DNA of 64,000 nt from Vibrio chagasii (GTDB taxonomy: Bacteria; Pseudomonadota; Gammaproteobacteria; Enterobacterales; Vibrionaceae). The position numbers and the translations under genes were made by a program. This document shows positions 9,256 to 17,066 of this stretch, piece by piece. Below the pieces are notes generated by a model. The model was not told where the DNA came from. It ran no database searches and worked only from the letters and a program-made list of their open reading frames with translations. The stretch's first letter is position 1, and each line of letters begins with the position of its first letter. The stretch lies in assembly GCF_002954585.1 (NCBI RefSeq), contig NZ_MSCI01000002.1, forward strand, positions 2,210,089-2,274,088. The letters run 5' to 3'.

Positions 9256-9290
9256 AAAAAGGGCTGATATCACTATCAGCCCTTTGTTTT
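9256..9290. terminator. Bidirectional terminator between yaeH and truC
   Basis: AAAAAGGGCTGATA, a four-base loop, TATCAGCCCTTTGTTTT: the stem has A-runs on one side and T-runs on the other, so it can end both convergent transcripts. Confidence 0.85.
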
Positions 9291-9299
9291 ATCAAACTT

Positions 9300-10049
9300 T
9301 TATTTAGACGACCGTACTTGCGCATCGACTAAATTTGTATCCCATTCAAAGGCTTCAAATAGCTGTAGCCAAGTTTCATCAAGGCTTGCCTTCATCACTA
9401 ATTCTTCTTTCGTGAAAGGGTGAATAAAGCGTAACTCTGAAGCGTGCAGTAACAAACGGTGTGAATCCAAGTTTTCACGGAACAGTCGGTTATGCTTACC
9501 ATCACCATGAGAAGTATCCCCAACAATTGGGTGTCTTAGGTGGGCCATATGACGGCGCAGTTGATGTTTACGGCCCGTCTTTGGCAACATCTCCACTAAG
9601 CAGTAACGGCTCGTTGGAAAACGCCCTGTCGAATATGGTACTTCCACTTTTGCCAGAGGTTCATAAGTCGTCACAGCCTCTTGTGCTTCCTTGTCCTCTT
9701 TTGCAAACTTATCTGCAATCTTGTCTAGCTCGACCTTAAGTGGGTAATCAAGCGTATCGCCCTCTTCTATCCAGCCACGAACAATTGCATGATAAGTCTT
9801 TTGCATCTCATGGTTAGCGAACATCGGCATCACCTCAGAAGCCACTTCACTTGAGAGTGCGAACACCAATACGCCAGAAGTCGGCCTATCTAAACGGTGC
9901 AATGGGAACACGTGTTGACCAATTTGGTCACGCAGAGTCTGCATCACAAACTGAGTCTCATGTTTATCTAGCCATGAGCGGTGCACCAGCATTCCTGCAG
10001 GCTTATTTACCGCGACAAAGTACTCATCTTGATAAATGATCTCTAACAT
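9300..10049 (-). CDS. truC: tRNA pseudouridine(65) synthase
   Basis: TruC isomerises U65 in the T-arm of tRNAIle and tRNAAsp. The RluA-family catalytic motif HRLDRPTSGVLVF holds the essential Asp, and KTGRKHQLRRHMAHLRHPI is the conserved binding segment. The start at 10049 (MLEIIYQDE, as in E. coli) overlaps the yqcC stop in TAATG; an in-frame upstream start three codons earlier is less likely. Length is 249 aa, against 260. The coupling to yqcC matches E. coli. Confidence 0.95.
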   Translation of the reverse strand: MLEIIYQDEYFVAVNKPAGMLVHRSWLDKHETQFVMQTLRDQIGQHVFPLHRLDRPTSGVLVFALSSEVASEVMPMFANHEMQKTYHAIVRGWIEEGDTLDYPLKVELDKIADKFAKEDKEAQEAVTTYEPLAKVEVPYSTGRFPTSRYCLVEMLPKTGRKHQLRRHMAHLRHPIVGDTSHGDGKHNRLFRENLDSHRLLLHASELRFIHPFTKEELVMKASLDETWLQLFEAFEWDTNLVDAQVRSSK

Positions 10050-10363
10050 TAGGCGCATACCTCATCAATGCTTTGAATCGTCACTAGTAGCTCAGCTTTG
10101 TCCGCCTCGTTTTTCCATACTTCACCAAAATATGGATGAATAGCAAACCCTTTAGGTAAAGGCATTTGCGCGTCAATCATCGCATTGATCTTTACGATGA
10201 AGATCCACTGTAGCCACTCTTCGGGTTGCAGTGAATCGATAGCAAAAGGTTCAACGCTCGCCAGAGCTTCATCCGACGGTGCAACGCTACTCCACAGGTA
10301 GCATTGGCGCATTTGTTGTTCTAATTGTTGAAGTAATGGAGGTAACTTTGTGGCAGCTGTCAT
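10049..10363 (-). CDS. yqcC: YqcC family protein (DUF446)
   Basis: A 104-residue all-helical small protein that matches E. coli YqcC: PEEWLQWIFIVKINAMID and LPKGFAIHPYF are the family signatures. Function is unknown. Its stop overlaps the truC start by one base, so the two are translationally coupled, a pairing kept across Enterobacteria and Vibrio. This suggests, without proving, a link to tRNA modification. Confidence 0.9.
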   Translation of the reverse strand: MTAATKLPPLLQQLEQQMRQCYLWSSVAPSDEALASVEPFAIDSLQPEEWLQWIFIVKINAMIDAQMPLPKGFAIHPYFGEVWKNEADKAELLVTIQSIDEVCA

Positions 10364-10449
10364 TTTTCACCAAGTTATTTATCTAGTGACCTTGAAATTG
10401 GGGCATAGAGTACCATCTATTGAGGAAAGAAAGTTAGGAGCTTATTACT

Positions 10450-11490
10450 ATGGAAACCATTCACACGCTCACTCAGTTATTGAAGAATAGCGGTTGCCAA
10501 TACGATATCTACGATCTTGGTCGTCGTATCCAGAAAATCGACAACACCTTATTCTCAGATGTTGAGCAAGGGAAACAGCCATACCCATTTCCACTTCAGA
10601 AACAAGCTCACTTAGCGATCAGCTACTGGAATGCACAGAAGCAGCCATGGATCTGGTTCTTAAAATTCAAACTGGATGAAAGAGGCCTACTCAACCAAGC
10701 AGATGTAGGTAACTTTTTGAAGTTCGTATTAGAAGCGATGGGCACGCGTTTAAGCGGTGAGATCAGCGAAGAGCAACAAGAGAAGCTGTCAAACAACCCA
10801 TACACCTTCAAGCCTTCTGAAGACAAAATGGCGGTATTCCATAGCCAAGTAAGAGCAGAATTAGATCTTGCGACTAGCCAATACTATGAGCATGCTCAGC
10901 ACTACTTCACCGGTGAATTAGGTTGGGACAATTGGCAGACTGTTGGCCTTCAAGGCATCACTGATATTTGTGCCCGTCTCGGCAGCCAACAAAACGGTGT
11001 CGCGATTCGTAAAGCCTTCAATAAGCTTCCTTCTGAACCACTTTACGCGACATTAGGCGCACTTGAACACACGCAAATTAATGACAAGCTAGCTCAACGC
11101 TTACAAGAGATGGCAGAGAGTGAGATCAACAGCAGCGAACCAGACCTGTTCTTGTTGTCTGCACTAGTGCGTGCCCTATCCGGTGCAGAGCCAAGCATCA
11201 CCAATTCAGTAATTAACCAAGTTCTGGCGAGCCCGCGTTTAAGTCATCAAGAAGTACTGATTGGTTTAGCAGGCCGAAGCTGGCACTCTCTACAAGACCC
11301 AGCCATTGCTGAGCAATTCTTGTTGCGCCTCGCACAAACGGGCAATCAAAACCTATTCAACCAGCTATTTGCTGATCTGGTGATGATTCCAGCTCTGAGA
11401 ATGGTATTTTTACCATTGCTGAACTCAAACCCATCTCCAGAATTGGCGAATGCACTGATCGAGTTACAACAGGCGACTAAATCTCAGTAA
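10450..11490 (+). CDS. DUF3549 family protein
   Basis: A 346-residue soluble protein (METIHTLTQLLKNSGCQYDIYDLGRRIQKID) that I recognise as the DUF3549 family, largely confined to Vibrio and relatives. The N-terminal part is mixed alpha/beta with aromatic-rich stretches (AISYWNAQKQPWIWFLKF). The C-terminal half is helical and reads like HEAT-type helical pairs (ALVRALSGAEPS, VLIGLAGRSWHSLQ). No catalytic motif, signal peptide or membrane segment is visible. It is divergent from yqcC and upstream of a DUF3301 gene on the same strand. Function unknown. Confidence 0.85.
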   Translation: METIHTLTQLLKNSGCQYDIYDLGRRIQKIDNTLFSDVEQGKQPYPFPLQKQAHLAISYWNAQKQPWIWFLKFKLDERGLLNQADVGNFLKFVLEAMGTRLSGEISEEQQEKLSNNPYTFKPSEDKMAVFHSQVRAELDLATSQYYEHAQHYFTGELGWDNWQTVGLQGITDICARLGSQQNGVAIRKAFNKLPSEPLYATLGALEHTQINDKLAQRLQEMAESEINSSEPDLFLLSALVRALSGAEPSITNSVINQVLASPRLSHQEVLIGLAGRSWHSLQDPAIAEQFLLRLAQTGNQNLFNQLFADLVMIPALRMVFLPLLNSNPSPELANALIELQQATKSQ

Positions 11491-11578
11491 CGCTTTAGCA
11501 ACTAGCTGACAAGCCTCAACAAAGCTGCTGAAAGCTAAGGTTAAATAGGAAGAAAAAGTAAAAGGAAGTATGGATTAA

Positions 11579-11887
11579 ATGATAGATAACTTATTGGCTA
11601 TTTTGTTTCTGTGCTTCTTTTGCTTTCTGTTTTGGCAGCAGCGCAGGCAATCTGAGCTTGCGAAAGCTGCCATTGCGAGAAAGTGTAAAGAGCTCGATTT
11701 GCAACTGTTAAGTGTTGCCTTTAGTGGTCATAAACTAAAGATGCGCCATGAACTCACGACCGTTTGGCGCTGGCACACCATTTACCAATTTGAGTTTTCA
11801 GCGTTAGGGGATGACTGTTACAAAGGGAAACTGACCATGGTAGGTTTCCGTTCTATGCGGTTTGAGCTACAGCCTCATAGAATGTAA
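11579..11887 (+). CDS. DUF3301 family single-pass membrane protein
   Basis: A 102-residue protein with one N-terminal membrane anchor (LLAILFLCFFCFLFW), followed by a basic helix (QQRRQSELAKAAIARKCKEL) and a small cytoplasmic beta-rich domain ending YQFEFSALGDDCYKGKLTMVG. This matches the DUF3301 pattern; function unknown. AAAGGAAG lies about 10 bases before the ATG. It probably shares a transcript with the DUF3549 gene 88 bases upstream. Its 3' end overlaps the convergent acetyltransferase gene by 35 bases. Confidence 0.82.
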   Translation: MIDNLLAILFLCFFCFLFWQQRRQSELAKAAIARKCKELDLQLLSVAFSGHKLKMRHELTTVWRWHTIYQFEFSALGDDCYKGKLTMVGFRSMRFELQPHRM

Positions 11888-12371
11888 CGTCGCAATAAGC
11901 GGTGTATCGATATTCATGATAAGGGCCAAACTGATCTTGTTTGGTCTCTTTAAATACAAAGCCAAGTTTTTCTAAAAGCTTGATCGATGGATTATGACCG
12001 ACATTAACGGTCGCGAAAACATTCGTTAAACGCTCTTCAAAGCACACCAAATTAAAGAAAGGTTTCAGTACCTCACTGGCAAAACCTTGATTCCAATATT
12101 CTTTATCCAAGATAAAACCTAACTCGTGCTTACCTTCTTCTGATGAGATAAATACATGCCCAAGATATTCACGGGTTTGGTTATGGATAATGGCACGGCA
12201 AAAGCCGACGTTGTCTTGCAGTATCTCTTGAAATAGTTGCTTCGCAGAAGCGATAGAATGCGGTCCATTCATTTCTGCACGATTAATCGGGCAGCAGTTG
12301 AGCTTGATGAAGTCGTGCTGTAGCTGTTCGGTATAAGGTACTAACAGCGTTCTTGAGGTTGCTATCGTCAT
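11853..12371 (-). CDS. GNAT family N-acetyltransferase (RimJ/RimL-like)
   Basis: A 172-residue single-domain GNAT protein. ELGFILDKEYWNQGFASEVL contains the acetyl-CoA pyrophosphate loop (Q-x-x-G-x-A variant), and NPSIKLLEKLGFVF is the usual C-terminal GNAT segment. This subgroup acetylates alpha-amino groups of ribosomal proteins or small amines; the substrate cannot be told from sequence. GGAGTG precedes the ATG at 12371. The stop lies inside the last codons of the convergent DUF3301 gene. Confidence 0.88.
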   Translation of the reverse strand: MTIATSRTLLVPYTEQLQHDFIKLNCCPINRAEMNGPHSIASAKQLFQEILQDNVGFCRAIIHNQTREYLGHVFISSEEGKHELGFILDKEYWNQGFASEVLKPFFNLVCFEERLTNVFATVNVGHNPSIKLLEKLGFVFKETKQDQFGPYHEYRYTAYCDVTFYEAVAQTA

Positions 12372-12460
12372 AAAACACTCCTTGTGTTGACCGTTAGCAG
12401 AAAAGCAGATGTATTGCTCCTAAATAAAGAGCCTCTAGATGGGTGAAATGTCCAGATAAA

Positions 12461-12867
12461 GAAAAGCCCCGACACCGAAGTGTCAGGGCTAGGGTCTTAC
12501 TCGCAGCAGTCCGGCTACTAATTAATGCTCCATGCATCATCCATAATAGTGGCTGTAATCCTTCAGCTCTTTCCTTTACTTCGCCGTCCTAGCGGTGTCC
12601 AATCATCCTGAAAGCTAACAATCCTAGTTAGCGCACATCACTTGTTCCGTGAGCGGTGTCCTTTACATCATCCTGATGCTAATCCAACCCTTTATCCTAA
12701 AGGTGTCCATTGTCATTCCATTGCAGCTAACTTCCTGTTAACTGACTGTGTCCCTACAATGTCCTTGCGCTCCATGCTTGATCACTCAATCCTAAGTAAC
12801 CAAATCTTCATCCTGAAGATAACCAATTCCTTGGTGCTTTCCTGTTCCGTGTCAGAATCCTTCCGAC
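12461..12867 (-). ncRNA. csrB: CsrB regulatory RNA
   Basis: CsrB titrates the translational repressor CsrA. The minus-strand RNA has 27 GGA triplets by my count in about 400 nt, many as CAGGAUG or AGGAU in loops of short stems, the hallmark of CsrA-sponge RNAs. It starts GUCGGAAGGAUUCUGACACGG, resembling E. coli CsrB. It ends in a strong terminator with a C(UUCG)G tetraloop (12465-12490) and UUUU. A sigma-70 promoter fits: TTGTCC (12902-12897), 16-base spacer, TAAATT (12880-12875), start G at about 12867. No convincing ORF lies inside. Confidence 0.9.
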
Positions 12868-12874
12868 AAGATTT

Positions 12875-12902
12875 AATTTACGCGATTTAGGATTTCGGAC
12901 AA
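12875..12902 (-). promoter_or_regulatory. csrB sigma-70 promoter
   Basis: On the minus strand, TTGTCC and TAAATT are separated by 16 bases, with the predicted start 8 bases downstream at the first base of the conserved CsrB 5' end. An alternative -10 (TATAAT at 12946-12941) would give a longer transcript. Confidence 0.6.
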
Positions 12903-13025
12903 TAGATTTGCATCACATTTTGAATTCAACCAAGTTGTTAATTATATAAAACAAATAAAATTCAGTAACTTAACCATATACATATCAATTTCTCTAGAGA
13001 AGTATTCGCGTTATCTCACAGCGTT

Positions 13026-13043
13026 TGTAAGAGATCTCTCACA
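13026..13043. promoter_or_regulatory. VarA/UvrY (GacA-type) box upstream of csrB
   Basis: TGTAAGAGATCTCTCACA is an 18-base near-perfect palindrome matching the GacA-family consensus TGTAAG-N6-CTTACA with one mismatch. Its centre is about 165 bases upstream of the predicted csrB start, the distal position typical of UvrY/VarA sites on csr RNA genes. Confidence 0.75.
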
Positions 13044-13120
13044 CGCCATGGGCAGTTTTATGATTCGCTATCAGTCACCGGAGCGAGTAAAATGACCAAA
13101 GACTAAAAATGGAGGTCAAC

Positions 13121-13408
13121 ATGCTGACAAAAGATGTTTCTGAAGAGTTGAAATCAGTGCTTGAAGGACTGCAAGCACAAGGCAAAGAGCCAACTGTTGC
13201 GTTAGTAAAAGCTCGCATGAGTACATCGGTTCCAATGCCTGCGTTAATTACGACCATTAAAAGCTGGAAAAGCGCGAACCGCGTTCCCAAGGTAGAAGTC
13301 GCTGCACAACAAGAACCAGAGGTCGATCGTATTGGCCAACTAGAAAAACAAATCCTTGAACTTACCGCTCGCGTCGCCACGCTTGAAGCCAAATTAGCTG
13401 AGCGATAA
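13121..13408 (+). CDS. Small KfrA_N-like DNA-binding protein with coiled coil
   Basis: A 95-residue protein. Residues about 8-55 (LKSVLEGLQAQGKEPTVALV, then a helix ending ITTIKSWKS) follow the KfrA_N pattern, a winged-helix-like domain first seen in plasmid KfrA. A C-terminal heptad stretch (IGQLEKQILELTARVATLEA) predicts a short coiled coil for dimerisation. The ATG at 13121 is preferred over one four codons upstream, because its GGAGGT ribosome binding site would lie inside the longer reading. It stands between the csrB promoter region and the yaiI-like gene. Role unknown; DNA binding is inferred from the domain. Confidence 0.75.
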   Translation: MLTKDVSEELKSVLEGLQAQGKEPTVALVKARMSTSVPMPALITTIKSWKSANRVPKVEVAAQQEPEVDRIGQLEKQILELTARVATLEAKLAER

Positions 13409-13472
13409 GTTAGCCGAGAAATAGGTTAACAGTAATAAATCCACAGATTAGCTAACAGAGAAATAGAACACT

Positions 13473-13916
13473 ATGAAAATATGGGTTGATGCGGACGCTT
13501 GTCCTAAAGTTATCCGAGAAACCATCGTACGCGCAGCTGAGCGAACCGGTGTTGAATGCACCTTCATCGCAAATCACGTTGTCCCAGTACCGAAGCGTAA
13601 AAACATTCACTCTATTCAAGTGCCAAGCGGATTCGATATCGCCGACAATGAAATAGTAAAGCGTACAGAGAAAGGCGATCTCGTGATTACTTCAGATATC
13701 CCTCTAGCTGATGAAGTTATCACTAAAGGCGCACTAGCGCTGAGTTCTCGTGGGGAGCTTTATACAAAAGAGACCATTAAAGCGCGCCTAAACATTCGCG
13801 ACTTTATGGAAACCATGCGCTCAAGTGGCATCCAAACAGGGGGCCCAAGCTCACTTTCTCAAACCGACCGTCGTGAGTTCGCTAACCACCTTGATCGCCT
13901 GCTAGCAAAGCGCTAA
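13473..13916 (+). CDS. YaiI/YqxD family protein (UPF0178)
   Basis: A 147-residue protein with the family signature MKIWVDADACPKVIRETIVR, the acidic patch GDLVITSDIPLADEVI, and RREFANHLDRLL at the end. The fold resembles PIN-like nuclease domains, with conserved Asp residues near the N-terminus and middle, but activity has not been established for this family. Length matches E. coli YaiI (about 150 aa). It follows the KfrA-like gene by 64 bases on the same strand. Confidence 0.9.
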   Translation: MKIWVDADACPKVIRETIVRAAERTGVECTFIANHVVPVPKRKNIHSIQVPSGFDIADNEIVKRTEKGDLVITSDIPLADEVITKGALALSSRGELYTKETIKARLNIRDFMETMRSSGIQTGGPSSLSQTDRREFANHLDRLLAKR

Positions 13917-13949
13917 CCCTCCCTTCTTCTCCAGAGAGATCTGGGAACG

Positions 13950-14506
13950 TCTCATTTAGGCAACAATGAGATCTGTAAAATTTTAATCGACCTACTCCGT
14001 TTTGTCGGACTATCTGGAAACTGGCGGTTCGCTGAAGTATCAGATACCTTCGTTGACCTACCCAATGGCATTCAAGACAGAGATGGCAATGGCGAACTCG
14101 GGATAACGCTGGGGATAGTAGGCGCTAGGTTCACCTACTTACACGACGTAACCTCGGAGCATAATAGCTACGAAGTTCAGCTGCATCTGGGCAGGGCGTT
14201 AGAAACATGGGCAAAGCCATTAACCATTCCCCCCTACCTCGAAGTCGATTATCGTGACAAAAACTTTCTAATCACCTCTACGGTATTTCAAATAGCGAAT
14301 CCTCTGCATCAGGGCTAAATCAGTTTGATGCAGGGTCTACCTTTGTTTATCAAGCAGGGCTCATTGGCCTCTATAAATTTACACCACGCTGGACTGGTAT
14401 CAACAAAATGGAATTGACTCACAACGACTCGAACAGCCCTCTCACCCAAAGGGATGTAGGGTGGCCGCTGGAGGTTCGGATGACCTACCGATTTGCAGGC
14501 TTGTAA
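13950..14506 (+). pseudogene. MipA/OmpV-family outer membrane protein, truncated and frameshifted
   Basis: Two reading frames together spell the C-terminal two thirds of an OmpV-like beta-barrel. Frame one runs from about 13950 through GLSGNWRFAEVSDTFVDLP to YLEVDYRDKN. Frame two continues LSNHLYGISNSESSASG to VRMTYRFAGL and stops at 14504-14506, ending in an aromatic-rich final strand. The switch falls near 14262-14265 and fits loss of one base after GACAAAAAC. The signal peptide and first strands are missing, and no start codon with a ribosome binding site is present. Family members act as outer-membrane scaffolds or pores. Non-functional as it stands. Confidence 0.82.
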
Positions 14507-14523
14507 TCACTATTTTCCAATAA

Positions 14524-14552
14524 AGAAAAGCCCGCACAATGTGCAGGCTTTC
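14524..14552 (-). terminator. Terminator after the abgT-family gene
   Basis: Minus strand AAAGCCTGCAC, three-base loop, GTGCGGGCTTTTC, about 30 bases past the stop. Confidence 0.85.
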
Positions 14553-14580
14553 GGTGTAATCATAAAACAATGATTAGATT

Positions 14581-16167
14581 CTATGGCGTGTAGTACGTTG
14601 CTGCACCAGGGCCAACTGGCAGACCAAATACGAATACCCACACGTAGAACATTAAGCTCCAACCAACGATGAATACGATCGAGTATGGAAGCATAGTTGC
14701 AATCAGAGTACCAATACCTAGGTTCTTCACGTAACGCGTTGCTACAGCAAGGATAAGACCGAAGTAGCTCATCATTGGAGTAATGATGTTCGTTGTTGAA
14801 TCACCGATACGGTAAGCCGCTTGAATCGTTTCTGGTGCGTAACCAACAAGCATTAGCATTGGAACAAAGATAGGTGCTGTTACTGCCCACTGAGCAGAAG
14901 CTGAACCGATCATCAGGTTAATGAAGCCACACATTAGGATGAATGCGAAGAACAACATTGGACCTGTTAGGCCGATGTCTTGTAGGAAGCTTGCGCCCGC
15001 TACTGCGAATACTTGACCGAAGTTAGTCCACTTGAAGAAAGCAACAAACTGAGCAGCGAAGAATACAAGTACGATGTACATGCCCATAGAAGACATAGAC
15101 TTAGACATAGCATCGATAACGTCGCGGTCAGTTTTCATTGTGCCGGTAACTTTACCATAAACGAAACCAGGAACTGCGAAGAATACAAAGATGAACGCCA
15201 CGATACTCTTAAGGAACGGAGAACCTGCTACCGTGCCAGCTGCAGAACGCAGAACGCCGTCTTCAGGAACAATTGTCCAAGCAAGAAGAGCTGATACTGC
15301 TAGAACTGCGATACCTGCTAGCTTAAGACCTTTCTTCTCAACGTCTGTTAGCTTGCCCATTGTATCGTTTGATAAATCTTCAGACGCTTCTTCGTCGTTG
15401 TATTTACCAAGTTTTGGTTCAACAATCTTCTCCGTTACGAATGCACCTGTAATTGCGATGAAGAAAGTAGACACAAACATGAAGTACCAGTTTGATTCTG
15501 GACCAACGGTGTAAGTCGGGTCGATCATTTGTGCTGCTGTTTCTGTAATACCAGAAAGCAGAGGATCAACCGTACCGATTAGAAGGTTTGCAGAGTAACC
15601 ACCAGATACACCAGCGAATGCTGCCGCTAAACCAGCAAGAGGGTGACGACCTAAAGAGTGGAAAAGCATTGCTGCAAGTGGAATCAGTACCACGTAACCT
15701 AGCTCTGAAGCTGTGTTAGAAATGATACCTGCGAATACCACAGTTACTGTAACCATGCGCTTAGACGCGCCCATTACCATGCCACGCATCGCAGCAGATA
15801 GTAGACCTGAGTACTCCGCAATCGCTACACCTAGCATTGCAACTAGCACGGTACCTAATGGCGCAAAACCAACAAAGTTTTTAACTAAATTAGTTACGAT
15901 AAGTTGTAAGCCTTCAGCATTAAGTAGGCTTACAACATGGATCATGCCGTCAGCAGCACGACCAGGAGCACCTTCCGGACGAGGGTCCATAACAGACACT
16001 TCAAAGTACCCTGCAATACCAGAAGTAACTAAGATTGCGACACAGAAGATTGCGAAAAGAGTGATAGGGTGGGGTAATAGATTCCCCAAATACTCAACAC
16101 CATCGAGAAAACGGGTAAAAATGGGTTTCTTTGGCGAGTTGTTTTTTATTGAAGCTGATGAACTCAT
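14581..16167 (-). CDS. AbgT family transporter
   Basis: A 528-residue inner-membrane protein with about 11-13 hydrophobic segments. The AbgT family includes E. coli AbgT (p-aminobenzoyl-glutamate uptake) and MtrF/YdaH (drug or folate-catabolite export). Family features are the N-terminal LDGVEYLGNLLPHPITLF, the motif SGGYSANLLIGTVDPLLSG and NLMIGSASAQWAVTAPIFVP. The ATG at 16167 has an excellent AAGGAGGGAACTG leader; an in-frame upstream extension of 28 codons is rejected. Import or export cannot be decided from sequence. It stands alone, with no abgA/abgB peptidase genes nearby. Confidence 0.9.
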   Translation of the reverse strand: MSSSASIKNNSPKKPIFTRFLDGVEYLGNLLPHPITLFAIFCVAILVTSGIAGYFEVSVMDPRPEGAPGRAADGMIHVVSLLNAEGLQLIVTNLVKNFVGFAPLGTVLVAMLGVAIAEYSGLLSAAMRGMVMGASKRMVTVTVVFAGIISNTASELGYVVLIPLAAMLFHSLGRHPLAGLAAAFAGVSGGYSANLLIGTVDPLLSGITETAAQMIDPTYTVGPESNWYFMFVSTFFIAITGAFVTEKIVEPKLGKYNDEEASEDLSNDTMGKLTDVEKKGLKLAGIAVLAVSALLAWTIVPEDGVLRSAAGTVAGSPFLKSIVAFIFVFFAVPGFVYGKVTGTMKTDRDVIDAMSKSMSSMGMYIVLVFFAAQFVAFFKWTNFGQVFAVAGASFLQDIGLTGPMLFFAFILMCGFINLMIGSASAQWAVTAPIFVPMLMLVGYAPETIQAAYRIGDSTTNIITPMMSYFGLILAVATRYVKNLGIGTLIATMLPYSIVFIVGWSLMFYVWVFVFGLPVGPGAATYYTP

Positions 16168-16556
16168 CAGTTCCCTCCTTGTAGTGATTCCTATGCAATT
16201 GTGACAAAAATGTTCAAATTGCAGACGAAGGGTACGTGACAAAATAATCAATTAGAAATTCAAAATGTTACAAAATGTGTAACAAACAACTGAATTTAAC
16301 CAAAACTTAACAATATATTAGCAAATAAAACCAAAATAAGTACAAAAATCAGCTTTATGATTCACAACCACATATTCATCATTAAAATAACTTTACGATA
16401 TAACCTCTTGATTAATTTAAAAATAGAGTTCACCGTACGATAAGTAGTCACTCGGTATTTAATCAAATTGCATATGAAGGAAAAGAAAAAACGTTAAATG
16501 AATAAAGTTTGACTTTCCCCTCATTTTTTAAAGGTGTGTCACACCAAATTGACTGC
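16168..16556. other. AT-rich intergenic region upstream of abgT-family gene
   Basis: About 390 AT-rich bases between the AbgT gene start and the rpmJ2 stop, both on the minus strand. GGTGTGACACACC followed by TTTAAAAAA (16545-16525, minus strand) could be a weak terminator for rpmE2-rpmJ2. The rest should hold the transporter promoter; I see no ORF or clear operator. Confidence 0.4.
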
Positions 16557-16682
16557 CTATTTTTGAACCGCTTTAAACCTTGGGTTGGTTTTGCAGATTA
16601 CAAAGAGGCGACCTCTACGCTTAACGATTTGACAATCTGGGTGACGGCTCTTTGCACTTTTAAGTGATTTTACAACCTTCAT
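16557..16682 (-). CDS. rpmJ2: Ribosomal protein L36, type B (zinc-independent)
   Basis: A 41-codon gene: MKVVKSLKSAKSRHPDCQIV, then KRRGRLFVICKTNPRFKAVQK. It matches YkgO, the alternative L36 that lacks the four-ligand zinc ribbon; only two Cys remain. It begins immediately after the rpmE2 stop (TAG-ATG), so the pair is translationally coupled. In zinc starvation this form replaces zinc-binding L36 and frees zinc. Confidence 0.93.
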   Translation of the reverse strand: MKVVKSLKSAKSRHPDCQIVKRRGRLFVICKTNPRFKAVQK

Positions 16683-16943
16683 CTATTTAGCTCCCTTACC
16701 CAATTGACCAAAGCGGCGAGTAAAGTTCGCCACACGACCTTCTTTATGAATCACTCGTTGCTTACCTGTATAGAAAGGATGGGACTTTGAAGACACTTCA
16801 ATAGTGAAGTAAGGATAGGTAATTCCATCTTCCCATTCGATAGTGCGGTCTGTTTTCAAGGTTGAACCTATCAAGAAGTATTCATCAACACTGGTATCAT
16901 GAAAAACCACAGTGCGGTAATCAGGATGGATATTTGATTTCAT
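16683..16943 (-). CDS. rpmE2: Ribosomal protein L31, type B (zinc-independent)
   Basis: An 86-residue YkgM-type L31: MKSNIHPDYRTVVFHDTSVD and HPFYTGKQRVIHKEGRVANF. It has no cysteine at all, whereas zinc-type L31 has a CxxC-containing site, so this is the C-minus paralogue used under zinc limitation. AGGGGAAAC precedes the ATG. A 28-base palindrome of Zur type lies about 20 bases upstream, and a Fur-type palindrome overlaps its far edge. First gene of the rpmE2-rpmJ2 operon. Confidence 0.95.
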   Translation of the reverse strand: MKSNIHPDYRTVVFHDTSVDEYFLIGSTLKTDRTIEWEDGITYPYFTIEVSSKSHPFYTGKQRVIHKEGRVANFTRRFGQLGKGAK

Positions 16944-16961
16944 TTGTTTCCCCTAAATCAT

Positions 16962-16989
16962 CATTTGATACGTTATAACATTGCAAATG
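16962..16989. promoter_or_regulatory. Zur-type operator of rpmE2-rpmJ2
   Basis: CATTTG at the left and CAAATG at the right frame a core GATACGTTATAACATTGC, an imperfect palindrome with the GTTATAAC centre of the gammaproteobacterial Zur box. Its position just upstream of zinc-independent ribosomal protein genes is the classical Zur context. Confidence 0.8.
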
Positions 16990-17002
16990 ATAATTATTAT
17001 CA
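16988..17002. promoter_or_regulatory. Fur-type 7-1-7 palindrome
   Basis: TGATAATTATTATCA is a perfect 7-1-7 inverted repeat of the Fur consensus. It overlaps the outer end of the Zur box by two bases and lies 65-79 bases upstream of divergent trmO. Whether Fur binds here, and which gene it serves, is unknown. Confidence 0.55.
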
Positions 17003-17066
17003 AAAGAAAAACAAGTTATTTTGTGATATTTTCCAGCCATAGATCGTAATTAGAGAACCTCCCCCC

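Noticed and set aside
12642..12890. 82-codon plus-strand ORF
   Set aside because: It lies antisense to csrB; the sequence is explained by the GGA-rich RNA on the other strand, and there is no ribosome binding site.
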